Source of the DNA: Lachnospiraceae bacterium
Lineage (GTDB): Bacteria; Bacillota; Clostridia; Lachnospirales; Lachnospiraceae
Assembly: GCA_022793065.1 (NCBI GenBank)
Contig: JAAWCE010000016.1
Location: forward strand, 1-58,943
Reading direction: 5' to 3'
Length of the DNA stretch: 58,943 bases
The position numbers and the translations under genes are program-made. Numbering within the stretch: the first letter of the stretch is position 1; each line of letters opens with the position of its first letter. Positions 18,262 through 28,035 of this stretch are shown here, piece by piece. A model generated the notes under the pieces. It ran no database searches. It worked only from the letters and a program-made list of their open reading frames with translations, and had not been told where the DNA came from.

Positions 18262-20292
18262 TTATTCGCATATTACCAATTCCCGGTTACTCCAATTCAA
18301 AATTTTCAAGCCCGTAATCCGGTTGCGCGCTCCCATCCCCACTCGATATCTTCCTTTGGAAAGCATATTCCTCCCTACATCCACCATAAATCCGCTCAGT
18401 CCCACATTACTCTGGTCCGGCATATTCTCCTCCAAATCAGGCCGATACTGCCCTGCAGCCTTGATGCCGTACACCTGCGCTTCCGCGGCGTCTGCCTCTA
18501 TTCTTTCCAGCAAAAGTATCTTCTCATAGCATGCGTTATCATCCCCCAAAACAACGCCGTACCCTACGATTCTATTCTGACGGCAATCTTCCACCCGCAC
18601 CATAAGACAGGCATCCTGCCGATAAGCTTTTGTTAAAAATACCTCCGGTCGTCCCTTTACCATCTGAACAGCATTACCCGCCGTCATATATGCGGGCCGA
18701 ATCATCACATCCAATCCCTCTCTGTTCAAATGAATCGAATAATATGGGTCTACCCCCTCTAACTTTGGATGTCGTTCATACAGTTTATCCCGTTCTCCAA
18801 TCAGACGTTTCAATTTCTCCGGTGTTTCGTCATTCCCTCTGCTGAGAGATTCATGGTGGTATGCAAACATATCATTTAAACATACATTTGCATATCCCAA
18901 CTCATACAGCCGAAAGCATAAATCCACATCATTAAAAGCAACCGGCAGCGCTTCTGCAAACCCTCCTGCTTCCATGTACTTTTCCCTTGCCACCATAAGA
19001 CATGCCGCTGTCACCGCAAGCACATTATGGCGGCCCCTGTTAGCGCCATAATAATAACACCTTTCATCTTCCAGAAATTGAAGCTTGTGCACCGGTCCCA
19101 TGGGAAGATTTGTAATTCCCCTATGTTGTATGCGATTTGATTGGGGATAATACAGCTTCATCCCCACCGCGCCTGTCCACGGCCTGTCCGCCAGCGCCGC
19201 CATCTCTTCCATACACCCTTCCCGGCACAATTCCACATCATCATTTAAAAAAAGCAACAGCCTCCCGGACGCCTGCATTGCCCCCAAATGGCACATTGCG
19301 GAAAAGTGGAAAGGCATAGGATGATACTGATACGTAATTCTGCCTCCGGACGCCCTCTCCTTTTGCACCAATGCCTCCACTTCTCTACGGTTGTGGTCGC
19401 TGCTGCCATTGTCCACCAGAATCACCTCGTAAGAAAGAGAGTTCATTCCTTTTCTTTTCGCCCCAATCCTACAGCCCTTCAGACACGACTCCAGAAGCTT
19501 TGGATGGTCCTTGGATAATATTACCACCGAAACTGCAGCCTCTTCTTTTTTCCCTTCGGATCTCTTACCTCGCTGACCTTCCTCTCTGAACTGCCCCAAT
19601 TCCACTTTGCGCTTTTCATTCAAAAAAGCCGAAGACACCAAAAACTTTTGCCTGCTCTCCGGGCTTACGGCCGTAAACAAAGGCTTTGCAATATGTCCCA
19701 CCACAAGGCTTCCCCGCGCATATCCTCCCGCCAGTTCCACTAGCTTGTGTATCCACATTTCATAAGCGGCAAAGTCTGTGACCGCATAACATTCCATCCC
19801 CTGGCAATCATCCTGCTCCTTGCGTGTAAAATTCTGAAATTGCATTTCATTGGCTTCTTTGTTTACACTTTCATCCAATGCCCGTCCCCTCATCTGGTGG
19901 TAAACTAACTCTCTGCGTATGACCACCACACTGCCGAAATAGAAAAAACTGTCAAACAAATCCGGTGACCAATCAGGTTTAAACCAGGGCAAGCTTCTGC
20001 CCTTTTCATGACCGCCTTCTTTGACATCCTCATCCATATACAATACTTGGACTTCAGGATGTAAGGAAACATACCTTCTTATCTGTTCCCAAAACCCAGA
20101 TAGGAATACACCTTCCCCCGCCCGAAAAACAACATATTCACATGTTATTCCTTCCTTCTGGGCTTCCTGTTCCTCCTGTTCGCTTTCAAAACGGGAAATC
20201 CAATCCTCATAAGAGACTTTTTTCTTCTGCAAAAGCTTTTCATAACCTCTTTGGGCTCTTTTTATCAATAACCCTTTTACCGTACTTTTCAT
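18262..20292 (-). CDS. GT2 glycosyltransferase with degenerate first domain
   Basis: 676 aa. The N-terminal 220 residues resemble a rhamnan/polysaccharide GT2 domain that keeps YMDEDV and PWFKPDWSPDLF but lacks a clear start strand, so it may be inactive. The main GT2 domain starts near 270 (SVVILSKDHPKLLE) with VDNGSSD, FLNDDVEL and NDVDLCFRLYE. A C-terminal beta-rich domain of about 130 residues follows, similar in style to the tail of the WbdD-like neighbour. The ATG at 20292 lies just past that neighbour's stop, with GGAAATTGAGT as ribosome site, so translation is coupled. Confidence 0.8.
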   Translation of the reverse strand: MKSTVKGLLIKRAQRGYEKLLQKKKVSYEDWISRFESEQEEQEAQKEGITCEYVVFRAGEGVFLSGFWEQIRRYVSLHPEVQVLYMDEDVKEGGHEKGRSLPWFKPDWSPDLFDSFFYFGSVVVIRRELVYHQMRGRALDESVNKEANEMQFQNFTRKEQDDCQGMECYAVTDFAAYEMWIHKLVELAGGYARGSLVVGHIAKPLFTAVSPESRQKFLVSSAFLNEKRKVELGQFREEGQRGKRSEGKKEEAAVSVVILSKDHPKLLESCLKGCRIGAKRKGMNSLSYEVILVDNGSSDHNRREVEALVQKERASGGRITYQYHPMPFHFSAMCHLGAMQASGRLLLFLNDDVELCREGCMEEMAALADRPWTGAVGMKLYYPQSNRIQHRGITNLPMGPVHKLQFLEDERCYYYGANRGRHNVLAVTAACLMVAREKYMEAGGFAEALPVAFNDVDLCFRLYELGYANVCLNDMFAYHHESLSRGNDETPEKLKRLIGERDKLYERHPKLEGVDPYYSIHLNREGLDVMIRPAYMTAGNAVQMVKGRPEVFLTKAYRQDACLMVRVEDCRQNRIVGYGVVLGDDNACYEKILLLERIEADAAEAQVYGIKAAGQYRPDLEENMPDQSNVGLSGFMVDVGRNMLSKGRYRVGMGARNRITGLKILNWSNRELVICE

Positions 20293-20294
20293 AC

Positions 20295-22808
20295 TCAATT
20301 TCCAAACCACCTCATCCCCTTTGTCTCCGCCAAATCCTGCGCCATAGAAAGGGGCAATCGCACAATCTCCATCCGCATCCGAAGGGAATTCTGCGCCAGA
20401 CACGGCAATTCTCCCAATGATATATTAATATTGGGGTCCTCCGTGGCAAAGACAATGCTGGGACAATACACCTGCGCATTTTCTTTCGATGGTTTTACAA
20501 TACGACCGTTTGCCGTAATCATTTTCTTCTTATCCAGCGGCACTGTCTCCCCGTTAAATGTCATCTCTTTTATCTTCACAACACAGGGGGACATACTTGG
20601 GTCAATCCGAAGCATCTTCACATCTCCGCCCACCTGCAGCTTCACATCAATCAGTTGGTCTCCCTGGTAGGCTTCTTCCACAAAATAAGACTCTTCTTCA
20701 CTGTATCCGCCGCCTCTGTCTTGGTAAATCTGAACACGATTTACCAGTTCCGAATCCTGATACCTGTCAATCCATTTCTGCGGCACCATTGCTCTATGCC
20801 CCATAACTTCCCGCATTTGCGGCATGGAGAGGCGTTCCCCCGTGACAAAACATTGAAATTCTCTTTCCTGCTGCCGATAGGCTTCCGCCATTTCTTCCGT
20901 AATGGAAAGTTCCTGCAACACCCGGCCCAAATTCAGTCTGTTTCTTCTTCCATCCTCTAAAAGATAACAATAGACTGCCCGAAACGCCAGCTCTTTTATA
21001 TCAATGGCTCTGCCAAAAGTCCATTCATAATCAATTAAAGTCCATTTTTCCCGAAGTATCACATTTTCATCCAAAAATGCTTTTCCCTCAGAGATTCCCT
21101 CAAGACCAGGTTCTCCCTTTCCTGTGTCAGTGCTTCCTGCCCCTGCTTCTTCACTTCCCTCCGCTCCTTGTCCGTTTGCCGATTCTCCATTTCCCATGCT
21201 ATCAGGCGTCAATGGCATCTCATTCTCCCGCCCTTCGCTTTCCTCCGTTCTCAATTCCTCCGTCCACACCAGAATATTTGAGAAAATCGGGTCAAAATCC
21301 GCTGCCGGATATTCATTGTTATATCCAATCCGTTCCATATACCGTTTGAAATAACCGTAAAAACCCTCCAAATCATTCCGTTCCAGACAATCATCCATCA
21401 GCTCCGAAAGCGGTATTCCCGGCACATACTCAAACTGTGCGTAAACCAATCCCCCCTGGTCCACCAGGTCACAATGATTAATTTCCAGACTGCCCCCCTC
21501 ATATTTTTCTTTCATGCTTTCATAAGCAGCCGCCATGCCTCTGATATGGTCTTGGGCCTCTGACGTCTGAGGATACTTCCTGACAGTAATCAACCTCTGA
21601 CGATGCCACATTCTGCTGGCAATTTCGGTCCGAATGGCATATTCCGGCGCACGGTCATTAGAAAATTTTACATATTTCGTATCAAATTCCCTTCCCAGCA
21701 CCGCCAGATAGGAATTGGAAAATACAGGAAACAACCCATCCTCCAATATACCATCAAAGGCAGCTTTTTCATCAAACAATAACATTCTGTCCCTGTCAAA
21801 ATTGCGCAGATTATTGGACAGCTCTCCCTTTTTGGGCAGAAATTCATCACTGTACAAGGTTGTGACAAATTTATAGTCCGGATATGGATAATAAAAATGC
21901 CATTCCTTTACGCCGCAAGATTGAAAAATTCTTTCCAACCCTTCTCTGCTGAAGGTACGCACTCCCATATGGGTTTGATAGTTTTCTATTCCGGAGAAAT
22001 AGCTCCCCAAATGATCTTCCTTACACCCGGCAAAATATTTCAGCCCGTATTGATTCTCTATGGCTATCACCAATCTTCCCTCCGGCGCCAGATGAGACAA
22101 AAGTATTTTCAGAAAATCTTCATATGGGGTATTCCCCCCCATGTACTCTTTCGCATACTCAAATACGCCGATCAGACAGATTAAATCAAAGTCCGTGGGT
22201 AAGTTTGGCTCAATATCTTTGAAATTTCCAACATGAATGGTGACATTTCCACATTCTCTGTGACGGTAAGCATTGATTAAACTGCGCTTCTTGGAAAGCT
22301 CCACACAGATTACTTCCCCGGCATTTTCGGCAAGGGCTCCCGTAATGGCTCCACATCCGCTTCCCACTTCCAACACCTTAGCGCCCCGCCTGACAGATGC
22401 AAGGCCGGCCGACACAGACTTCATATTCTCCCTTGACACCATAGCAGCCGCTGCATTTACTGCCGCCATGTCATTGCCCAGATTCAAAAGATTCTCTGAC
22501 CTGGTCAAATCCGCTGGGTTCATGGAATTTTCCCACATTCCTGAACTCACTCCATTCCCCGGCGTTCCCATAGTTCCCCCACCTGCCAGCTCATCCCATG
22601 GAAGCCAATTTATGATATTTTCACGCAAAGGGGACAGATGATACAGTATGGGCCAACTCTTCTTCTGCTCAATTATTTTCGCATATTCTGTTATGGTTCT
22701 ATTCTTAACGATATCCAGAAGTTCATTCTCCACTTCCCCGTCACTATACAAATCCTTACCCAAATATTCTCCATAATCTAATTTGACTTTCCCAATTTCC
22801 TCTATCAT
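20295..22808 (-). CDS. WbdD-like methyltransferase/kinase, candidate chain terminator
   Basis: 837 aa. Residues about 100-320 are a class I SAM methyltransferase (VLEVGSGCG at 145-153). Residues about 375-615 look like a protein/APH-type kinase: KYVKFSNDRAPEY (378-390), hinge-like FEYVPGIPLSEL (459-470), catalytic-loop-like DFDPIFSNIL (504-513) and metal-loop-like LIDYEWTFG (591-599). A Gly/Ser/Glu-rich insert (518-575) separates the last two. The C-terminal 170 residues form a beta-rich domain with RIDPS. E. coli WbdD has the same order and caps O-antigen chains with methyl and phosphate before ABC export. It lies next to the exporter ATPase with a Wzt-like tail. The kinase call is my reading of motifs. 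Confidence 0.65.
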   Translation of the reverse strand: MIEEIGKVKLDYGEYLGKDLYSDGEVENELLDIVKNRTITEYAKIIEQKKSWPILYHLSPLRENIINWLPWDELAGGGTMGTPGNGVSSGMWENSMNPADLTRSENLLNLGNDMAAVNAAAAMVSRENMKSVSAGLASVRRGAKVLEVGSGCGAITGALAENAGEVICVELSKKRSLINAYRHRECGNVTIHVGNFKDIEPNLPTDFDLICLIGVFEYAKEYMGGNTPYEDFLKILLSHLAPEGRLVIAIENQYGLKYFAGCKEDHLGSYFSGIENYQTHMGVRTFSREGLERIFQSCGVKEWHFYYPYPDYKFVTTLYSDEFLPKKGELSNNLRNFDRDRMLLFDEKAAFDGILEDGLFPVFSNSYLAVLGREFDTKYVKFSNDRAPEYAIRTEIASRMWHRQRLITVRKYPQTSEAQDHIRGMAAAYESMKEKYEGGSLEINHCDLVDQGGLVYAQFEYVPGIPLSELMDDCLERNDLEGFYGYFKRYMERIGYNNEYPAADFDPIFSNILVWTEELRTEESEGRENEMPLTPDSMGNGESANGQGAEGSEEAGAGSTDTGKGEPGLEGISEGKAFLDENVILREKWTLIDYEWTFGRAIDIKELAFRAVYCYLLEDGRRNRLNLGRVLQELSITEEMAEAYRQQEREFQCFVTGERLSMPQMREVMGHRAMVPQKWIDRYQDSELVNRVQIYQDRGGGYSEEESYFVEEAYQGDQLIDVKLQVGGDVKMLRIDPSMSPCVVKIKEMTFNGETVPLDKKKMITANGRIVKPSKENAQVYCPSIVFATEDPNINISLGELPCLAQNSLRMRMEIVRLPLSMAQDLAETKGMRWFGN

Positions 22809-22888
22809 CCCATTCTTCCTTCCGCAATATATCTCATCAATCCCAATTCCGTCCCATTATGCACTCCCAAAAGTTTCATTACGCCGCT

Positions 22889-24214
22889 TCACTTTTCCGC
22901 CGCTGCACTGCTTTCCCCTGCCGCAGCATCCACAACCGTTACCGACGACTCCATATCATAATATCCCACCGTATCCTTATCCGAAATCACCGTTACAGCC
23001 AGCACATCATACAGTCTGTGATATACCTCAAAAACATCTCCCCGGTATCCCGTAACCCCCAACGAAAGCAGATATTCACCGCCCTGCAGACTCATTTTCT
23101 GCGTAAAAGTCACATCCTTCACCTGTCCCCCATCCACACTGTCAAGAAACGCTTTTTCAATCATGGTATTTGTACCTGTAATCTCAGTCCCTATAACATT
23201 CTTAAAGGAAAACGCAAAAATAGGACCGGGAATATGTTCATGGAATTTCACCTTCATATGAAGCGTGAATAGACTTCCCTTGATTACCGCAGTGGTTCTC
23301 ACATCCCGATCGTCTGTAAAATAGTATTCCACAATCTCTGCCTGCCCCGTCCCATATTCCAGACCGGATAAATTGCTCCCGGCGCCCTCCTGGCCAGACT
23401 GTTTCCCCCCCATTCCACCGTCCTGCTGCAGCTCTTCCGGCAAAGCTTCCTGCAATTTTGCCGGAAACTCATACTGTCCCACCAGCACACGCTTGTAGGC
23501 ATCAATCATTTCCTTAGCCGTCCCTTCCCCCAGAAGAATTCCTTTATCCAACAGGAAAACCCTGTCGCAGTACTTACTGATACTGCTCAAATCATGACTG
23601 ACAAATACTATGGTTTTGCCCAACTTTTTAAATTCTTCAAATTTATGATAACACTTTGCCTGAAAAAACACATCTCCCACCGAAAGCGCTTCGTCCACAA
23701 TCAATATCTCCGGTTCAATGTTAATTGCCACTGCAAAGGCAAGCCTGACGAACATACCGCTGGAATAAGTTTTCACCGGCTGGTTTACATAATTTCCAAT
23801 ATCCGCAAATTCCAAAATTCCCGGAAGTTTTTTATCAATCTCCCGTTCGGAGAACCCCATCATAGTCCCATTCAAATATACATTTTCAATGCCGTTATAC
23901 TCCATATTAAAACCGGCGCCCAACTCCAACAGGGCAGAGATACGGCCCCATACCTTGACTTCTCCCTCTGTGGGATGCAATACACCGGTAATTATTTTCA
24001 GCAAAGTTGACTTCCCGGAACCGTTGGTTCCGATAATACCCACGGTTTCCCCCTTATAAATCTCCAAATGTATTTCATTCAAGGCATAGTGCAGCTTATA
24101 CGCCTGCTTTTTATCAAACCCGAACGCTTCTTTGATGCGGTCTTTCGGTCTGTCATAGAGTTTATAAATTTTGCTGATATCCTTGACCAAAATCGCTGCT
24201 TGTTTCTCTTCCAT
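22889..24214 (-). CDS. Polysaccharide ABC exporter ATPase with Wzt-like C-terminal domain
   Basis: 441 aa. Walker A GTNGSGKST (62-70), signature YSSGMFVRLAF and Walker B ILIVDEALSVGD are complete and of the TagH/Wzt type. Residues about 300-425 form a beta-sandwich resembling the Wzt carbohydrate-binding domain (YGTGQAEIVEYYF, FAFSFKNVIGTEI), which in E. coli O9a recognises the capped chain end. The ATG at 24214 is chosen over an upstream TTG and ATG because TAGGTG lies 5 bases before it. It pairs with the permease downstream of rmlC. Confidence 0.9.
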   Translation of the reverse strand: MEEKQAAILVKDISKIYKLYDRPKDRIKEAFGFDKKQAYKLHYALNEIHLEIYKGETVGIIGTNGSGKSTLLKIITGVLHPTEGEVKVWGRISALLELGAGFNMEYNGIENVYLNGTMMGFSEREIDKKLPGILEFADIGNYVNQPVKTYSSGMFVRLAFAVAINIEPEILIVDEALSVGDVFFQAKCYHKFEEFKKLGKTIVFVSHDLSSISKYCDRVFLLDKGILLGEGTAKEMIDAYKRVLVGQYEFPAKLQEALPEELQQDGGMGGKQSGQEGAGSNLSGLEYGTGQAEIVEYYFTDDRDVRTTAVIKGSLFTLHMKVKFHEHIPGPIFAFSFKNVIGTEITGTNTMIEKAFLDSVDGGQVKDVTFTQKMSLQGGEYLLSLGVTGYRGDVFEVYHRLYDVLAVTVISDKDTVGYYDMESSVTVVDAAAGESSAAAEK

Positions 24215-24289
24215 AAATTCACCTACCGGACCATTCATTTGTTCTAATGTAACTTTTACCGCCAAACCAAACTCACTATAATCCCTTTA

Positions 24290-25273
24290 TCACAAAACAT
24301 CCGCAAAATGTACCTTCAAACGCCTGAAAACCGCCGCGCCAACGCCAAACAACACCATGGTAATGATCCAAAAATACATAGTAGAAAAAAAGTCCTGGAA
24401 AAACCAGGTCTTTCCATAGACAGAACTCCTGTACCCCTCCACAATATACACCAATGGATTTAACTTCAGGAATACAAGCCAGTCAACATGCAGCGAGCCA
24501 ATATCCCATAGAATGGGGGTTGCCCACATTCCGATTTGAAGCGCAATATTGATAATCTGCGACAGGTCTTTGAAAAATACAACAATGGAACAGGTGGTAT
24601 AGCACAGGGCCAATACAAAAATAAACAGACAAAAACTGTAATAGAATATCTGAATTGTATAAATACTGGGATAATACCCGTAAAGCGCCGCCACCACAAG
24701 CAGCACGGCCACAAAAAAAAGATGGATAAAAGTAGCGGCAATAATCTTGATAATGGGAAGAATACTGATTTTAAACACCACTTTTTTCACCAGATAATTG
24801 TATTCCAACATAGCATTGGTACCATGATTCAACGCCTCACTGAAATAAAACCAGGGCACCAGCCCCGCCGTCAAAAAGAGTACATACGGTACGTCCTCTG
24901 CTCCCCGGCCGGTATTTCCCATTATTTTATCAAAGACAATATAGTACATTGCCACTGTCACCACAGGCTGAATCATCGCCCATACCACACCCATATAAGA
25001 ACCGGCATAACGTTTCTTAAAATCATTCTTTGCCAGTTTCCAAATCAGATACCTACTCTGATAAAGTTCCGTGGGAAGGGTGGTAAATTTATCATATCCT
25101 TTTGCAAATATCATACAGGAGGCAAAGATTACCCCGCAGGACAAAATCTTCTTCACCAGCTCTTCCTTAGGGTCAGCCCCAGGACCGGGGTTTTGATGTG
25201 TGATAATCATCACCGCCGCCAAAACCCCTGCCAATGCGAACAGGGTAATGCCGCCTTTCTTGCTTAACTTCAT
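24290..25273 (-). CDS. ABC-2 type polysaccharide exporter permease (Wzm/TagG-like)
   Basis: 327 aa with about eight membrane helices. An extra N-terminal pair (about 9-60) precedes the ABC-2 core, which starts near YLIWKLAKNDFKKRYAGS, the coupling segment typical of Wzm/TagG permeases, and runs through GVVWAMIQPVVTVAMYYIVF. The ATG at 25273 follows GTGAGGTG with a 7-base spacer; a GTG five codons earlier is not supported. With the adjacent ATPase it would export a lipid-linked polysaccharide. Confidence 0.9.
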   Translation of the reverse strand: MKLSKKGGITLFALAGVLAAVMIITHQNPGPGADPKEELVKKILSCGVIFASCMIFAKGYDKFTTLPTELYQSRYLIWKLAKNDFKKRYAGSYMGVVWAMIQPVVTVAMYYIVFDKIMGNTGRGAEDVPYVLFLTAGLVPWFYFSEALNHGTNAMLEYNYLVKKVVFKISILPIIKIIAATFIHLFFVAVLLVVAALYGYYPSIYTIQIFYYSFCLFIFVLALCYTTCSIVVFFKDLSQIINIALQIGMWATPILWDIGSLHVDWLVFLKLNPLVYIVEGYRSSVYGKTWFFQDFFSTMYFWIITMVLFGVGAAVFRRLKVHFADVL

Positions 25274-25303
25274 ATCTATGCACCTCACGGCATTTCATAT
25301 ATT

Positions 25304-25861
25304 TCATAACGAACTCCGAAATGCTTCCAACCCCTCCCACTTCTGATCGCGCTCAATCATAATTAAATCCATGTCTTCCGGTATGGGCCACTGAATACCA
25401 ATGGCCGGATCATTGTACAGAATACCGCCGTCATCCCCCGGATGATAGAAATCCGTACATTTATAACAAAATTCCGCATACTCGGACAGCACAAGATATC
25501 CATGGGCAAAATGCTTCGGCACAAAAAACTGCCTCTTATTCTCTTCCGAAAGTACCACCCCATACCATTTGCCAAAGGTAGCCGAATCTTTGCGCAAATC
25601 CACAGCCACATCAAATACTTCCCCCCGAATCACCCGAACCAATTTCCCCTGTGGAAACTGTTTCTGAAAATGCAGTCCTCTGAGCACTCCCCTTCTGCCG
25701 GAAGATTGATTATCCTGCACAAAAATCTCCGAAATTCCGGCCTTCTTATATTCTTCATAGTGATAAGACTCATAAAAATACCCTCTCTCATCCCCATGTA
25801 CCACAGGCGTAATAATCTTAAGTCCTTCTATCTCACATGTTTCAACCTTAATCTCTCCCAT
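25304..25861 (-). CDS. rmlC: dTDP-4-dehydrorhamnose 3,5-epimerase
   Basis: 185 aa, the usual length. It converts dTDP-4-keto-6-deoxy-D-glucose to dTDP-4-keto-L-rhamnose. The cupin core has GVLRGLHFQ (catalytic His), GEVFDVAVDLR and FVPKHFAHGYLVL, followed by YND and the family's GIQWP segment. A strong ribosome site (AAAAGGAG) is present. RmlD, the final reductase, is not encoded in the window, so either it lies elsewhere or another enzyme uses the 4-keto product. Confidence 0.95.
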   Translation of the reverse strand: MGEIKVETCEIEGLKIITPVVHGDERGYFYESYHYEEYKKAGISEIFVQDNQSSGRRGVLRGLHFQKQFPQGKLVRVIRGEVFDVAVDLRKDSATFGKWYGVVLSEENKRQFFVPKHFAHGYLVLSEYAEFCYKCTDFYHPGDDGGILYNDPAIGIQWPIPEDMDLIMIERDQKWEGLEAFRSSL

Positions 25862-25894
25862 GTCCTTCCGCTCCTTTTATCACTTTGCACTGAA

Positions 25895-27157
25895 TTACTT
25901 TCCCAAATAACTGATACTCATATCCACATTGCCCACAATACCGTCTATACTGCCCTTAGACGTATACTGCCACATCTGATAATATCCCTGGTACAAAGGC
26001 GTACTTCGGTATTCGGCAAGCCAGATACAATACTTCTCCAACTGATTCACATGGAGATTCTCGTTATACCAATGACGGTTTGCATACACCCCCGCCTCAT
26101 ATCCTGCATTTGCCACGGTACGGCAAAATGCCTCGCATACTAACGTCCTGGTTTCCACATCAAGGCCATCCGCTCTTCCGTTGCCCCCGGCGCCTTCCGT
26201 ATCAATAAAAATGGGATATTCCAAACTATACTCTCTGACAAGCTGAATCACCGCGGAAGCCTCTTCCACCGCCTCCACTTCATTCACTGCCTGCGTAAAG
26301 AAATACACCCCCACAGGAACGCCGCTGGCAACAGCTCCCCTGATATTGGCGGCAAACATGGGATCTTCCACCAGGCTCCCCGTTACCGAACCCCGATATC
26401 CCACACGAATAATTGCAAATTCAACACCGGCATTTTTTACCTTATCCCAGTCAATCTCACCATTCCATTTGGATACGTCAATTCCCACCCTTGCATTGGC
26501 AGTAGGCCGCTGAAGCTTCTGAATTTCCGTCTTGTCCCCGTCCTCCACCTCTTCGGCGGTGTCCTCGGCCTCCACATCAATGTCGTCTTCCGTTTTAATC
26601 AACAGTTCAATGTCCCCAATGGCCACATACTCCACTCGATCTTTTACCCTGACACGTGTGGGATTCACCGGCACCTTATATCCCTCTATGGGAAGCAGCT
26701 CCACATAATATTCTCCCGCAGCCAAATCTCCCACATAAATAATGCCGTCCTTATCCAAATCCTTATATTCCCCAAATCTATCCAGTTTCACATAAAAACT
26801 CTCTCCTGTAACAGGATTTCCATGGGCGTCCACAACCTGAATACGCAAATCCCGCTCTACGGACGTAACCACCAAAGAAAGTCTTGTCCCATTCTCCTGT
26901 GCGGACTCCAATACAGGATTTACTTCCTGGTCAAAAAAAGTATGGTCATAAAGGAAGGCAGACAGGTCGTTCCCTATCTGTCCTTCCGGTATATCCATAT
27001 CTTCCTGGGAGCTCTCCTGGGGCGGCTCCGTTGTGGCCGCCGGCATGGGCGGCCTGGGCGCGGAGCGGTCGCTATTTATATACAATACCAGTGCCGACAC
27101 CAGTAAAATCACAGCCATAGAAGATAAAACTGCCATTCTGCGCAATTTAGAGTCCAT
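25895..27157 (-). CDS. Membrane-anchored GH25 lysozyme
   Basis: 420 aa. A signal anchor at 7-27 is followed by a Pro/Glu linker, a beta-rich domain of about 100 residues ([18 protein letters not shown], SpaA/Cna-like) and a GH25 catalytic domain from about 222 ([13 protein letters not shown]). The catalytic acid pair is in [12 protein letters not shown], where most homologues have DVE. Muramidases of this family cut the MurNAc-GlcNAc bond. Its start overlaps the end of rmlA by 11 bases and its ribosome site lies inside rmlA, so it is translated with the sugar-nucleotide genes. It may open the wall for polysaccharide passage or attachment; that is inference. Confidence 0.85.
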   Translation of the reverse strand: MDSKLRRMAVLSSMAVILLVSALVLYINSDRSAPRPPMPAATTEPPQESSQEDMDIPEGQIGNDLSAFLYDHTFFDQEVNPVLESAQENGTRLSLVVTSVERDLRIQVVDAHGNPVTGESFYVKLDRFGEYKDLDKDGIIYVGDLAAGEYYVELLPIEGYKVPVNPTRVRVKDRVEYVAIGDIELLIKTEDDIDVEAEDTAEEVEDGDKTEIQKLQRPTANARVGIDVSKWNGEIDWDKVKNAGVEFAIIRVGYRGSVTGSLVEDPMFAANIRGAVASGVPVGVYFFTQAVNEVEAVEEASAVIQLVREYSLEYPIFIDTEGAGGNGRADGLDVETRTLVCEAFCRTVANAGYEAGVYANRHWYNENLHVNQLEKYCIWLAEYRSTPLYQGYYQMWQYTSKGSIDGIVGNVDMSISYLGK

Positions 27158-28016
27158 TTGCTACCTCTACCAGATATTGTCCATAATTCGTTTTCATCAA
27201 AGGTTCCGCCAGTTTTAATAACTGCTCTCTGTCTATAAATCCTCTCTTATATGCAATCTCCTCAATACAGGAAATATATAACCCCTGCCGCTTCTGAAAC
27301 GCCGCCACAAAATCGGAGGCATCCAGCAATGCGTCATGATTTCCCGTATCCAGCCAGGCAAATCCTCTGCCCAGCATCTCCACATGTAGCGTCTCCCGCT
27401 CCAGATATACATTGTTCACACTGGTAATTTCTATTTCATTTCTGGCCGAAGGCTTTACGTTTCTTGCTATTTCAACCACATCATTGTCATAAAAATACAA
27501 TCCCGGAACCGCATAATTACTTTTGGGATGTTCGGGCTTCTCTTCAATGGACAGGGCCTTGCCGCTTTCATCAAATTCTACCACGCCATACTCTCTGGGG
27601 TCTCTGACATAATATCCGAAAATGGTGGCGCCCTTTTCCCGCGCCGCCACCGACTTCAGAACCCTTGAAAAACTCTGTCCATAAAAAATATTGTCCCCCA
27701 GCACAAGAGCTACCCTGTCCCTGCCAATAAAATCCGCACCAATCAAAAACGCATCTGCCAACCCTCTCGGACTTTCCTGCACCGCATAAGATAAGGACAT
27801 GCCAAGCTGGCTCCCATCCCCTAACAATTCCCGGAACACAGGCAAATCCCTGGGGGTGGAAATAATTAAAATATCCCTGATCCCCGCCAGCATCAAAGTT
27901 GAAAGAGGGTAATAAATCATGGGTTTATCATATACCGGCATAATCTGTTTGGAAATTGCTTTTGTCAATGGATAAAGCCTGGTACCGGAGCCTCCGGCCA
28001 ATATTATTCCCTTCAT
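27147..28016 (-). CDS. rmlA: Glucose-1-phosphate thymidylyltransferase
   Basis: 289 aa, standard size. It makes dTDP-glucose from dTTP and glucose-1-phosphate. Motifs: [17 protein letters not shown] nucleotide-binding start, [23 protein letters not shown] and [20 protein letters not shown]. The ribosome site is GGAGGATGAC before ATG. It lies between rmlB and the GH25 gene and overlaps the latter. Confidence 0.97.
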   Translation of the reverse strand: MKGIILAGGSGTRLYPLTKAISKQIMPVYDKPMIYYPLSTLMLAGIRDILIISTPRDLPVFRELLGDGSQLGMSLSYAVQESPRGLADAFLIGADFIGRDRVALVLGDNIFYGQSFSRVLKSVAAREKGATIFGYYVRDPREYGVVEFDESGKALSIEEKPEHPKSNYAVPGLYFYDNDVVEIARNVKPSARNEIEITSVNNVYLERETLHVEMLGRGFAWLDTGNHDALLDASDFVAAFQKRQGLYISCIEEIAYKRGFIDREQLLKLAEPLMKTNYGQYLVEVANGL

Positions 28017-28035
28017 GTCATCCTCCGTTTATTCG

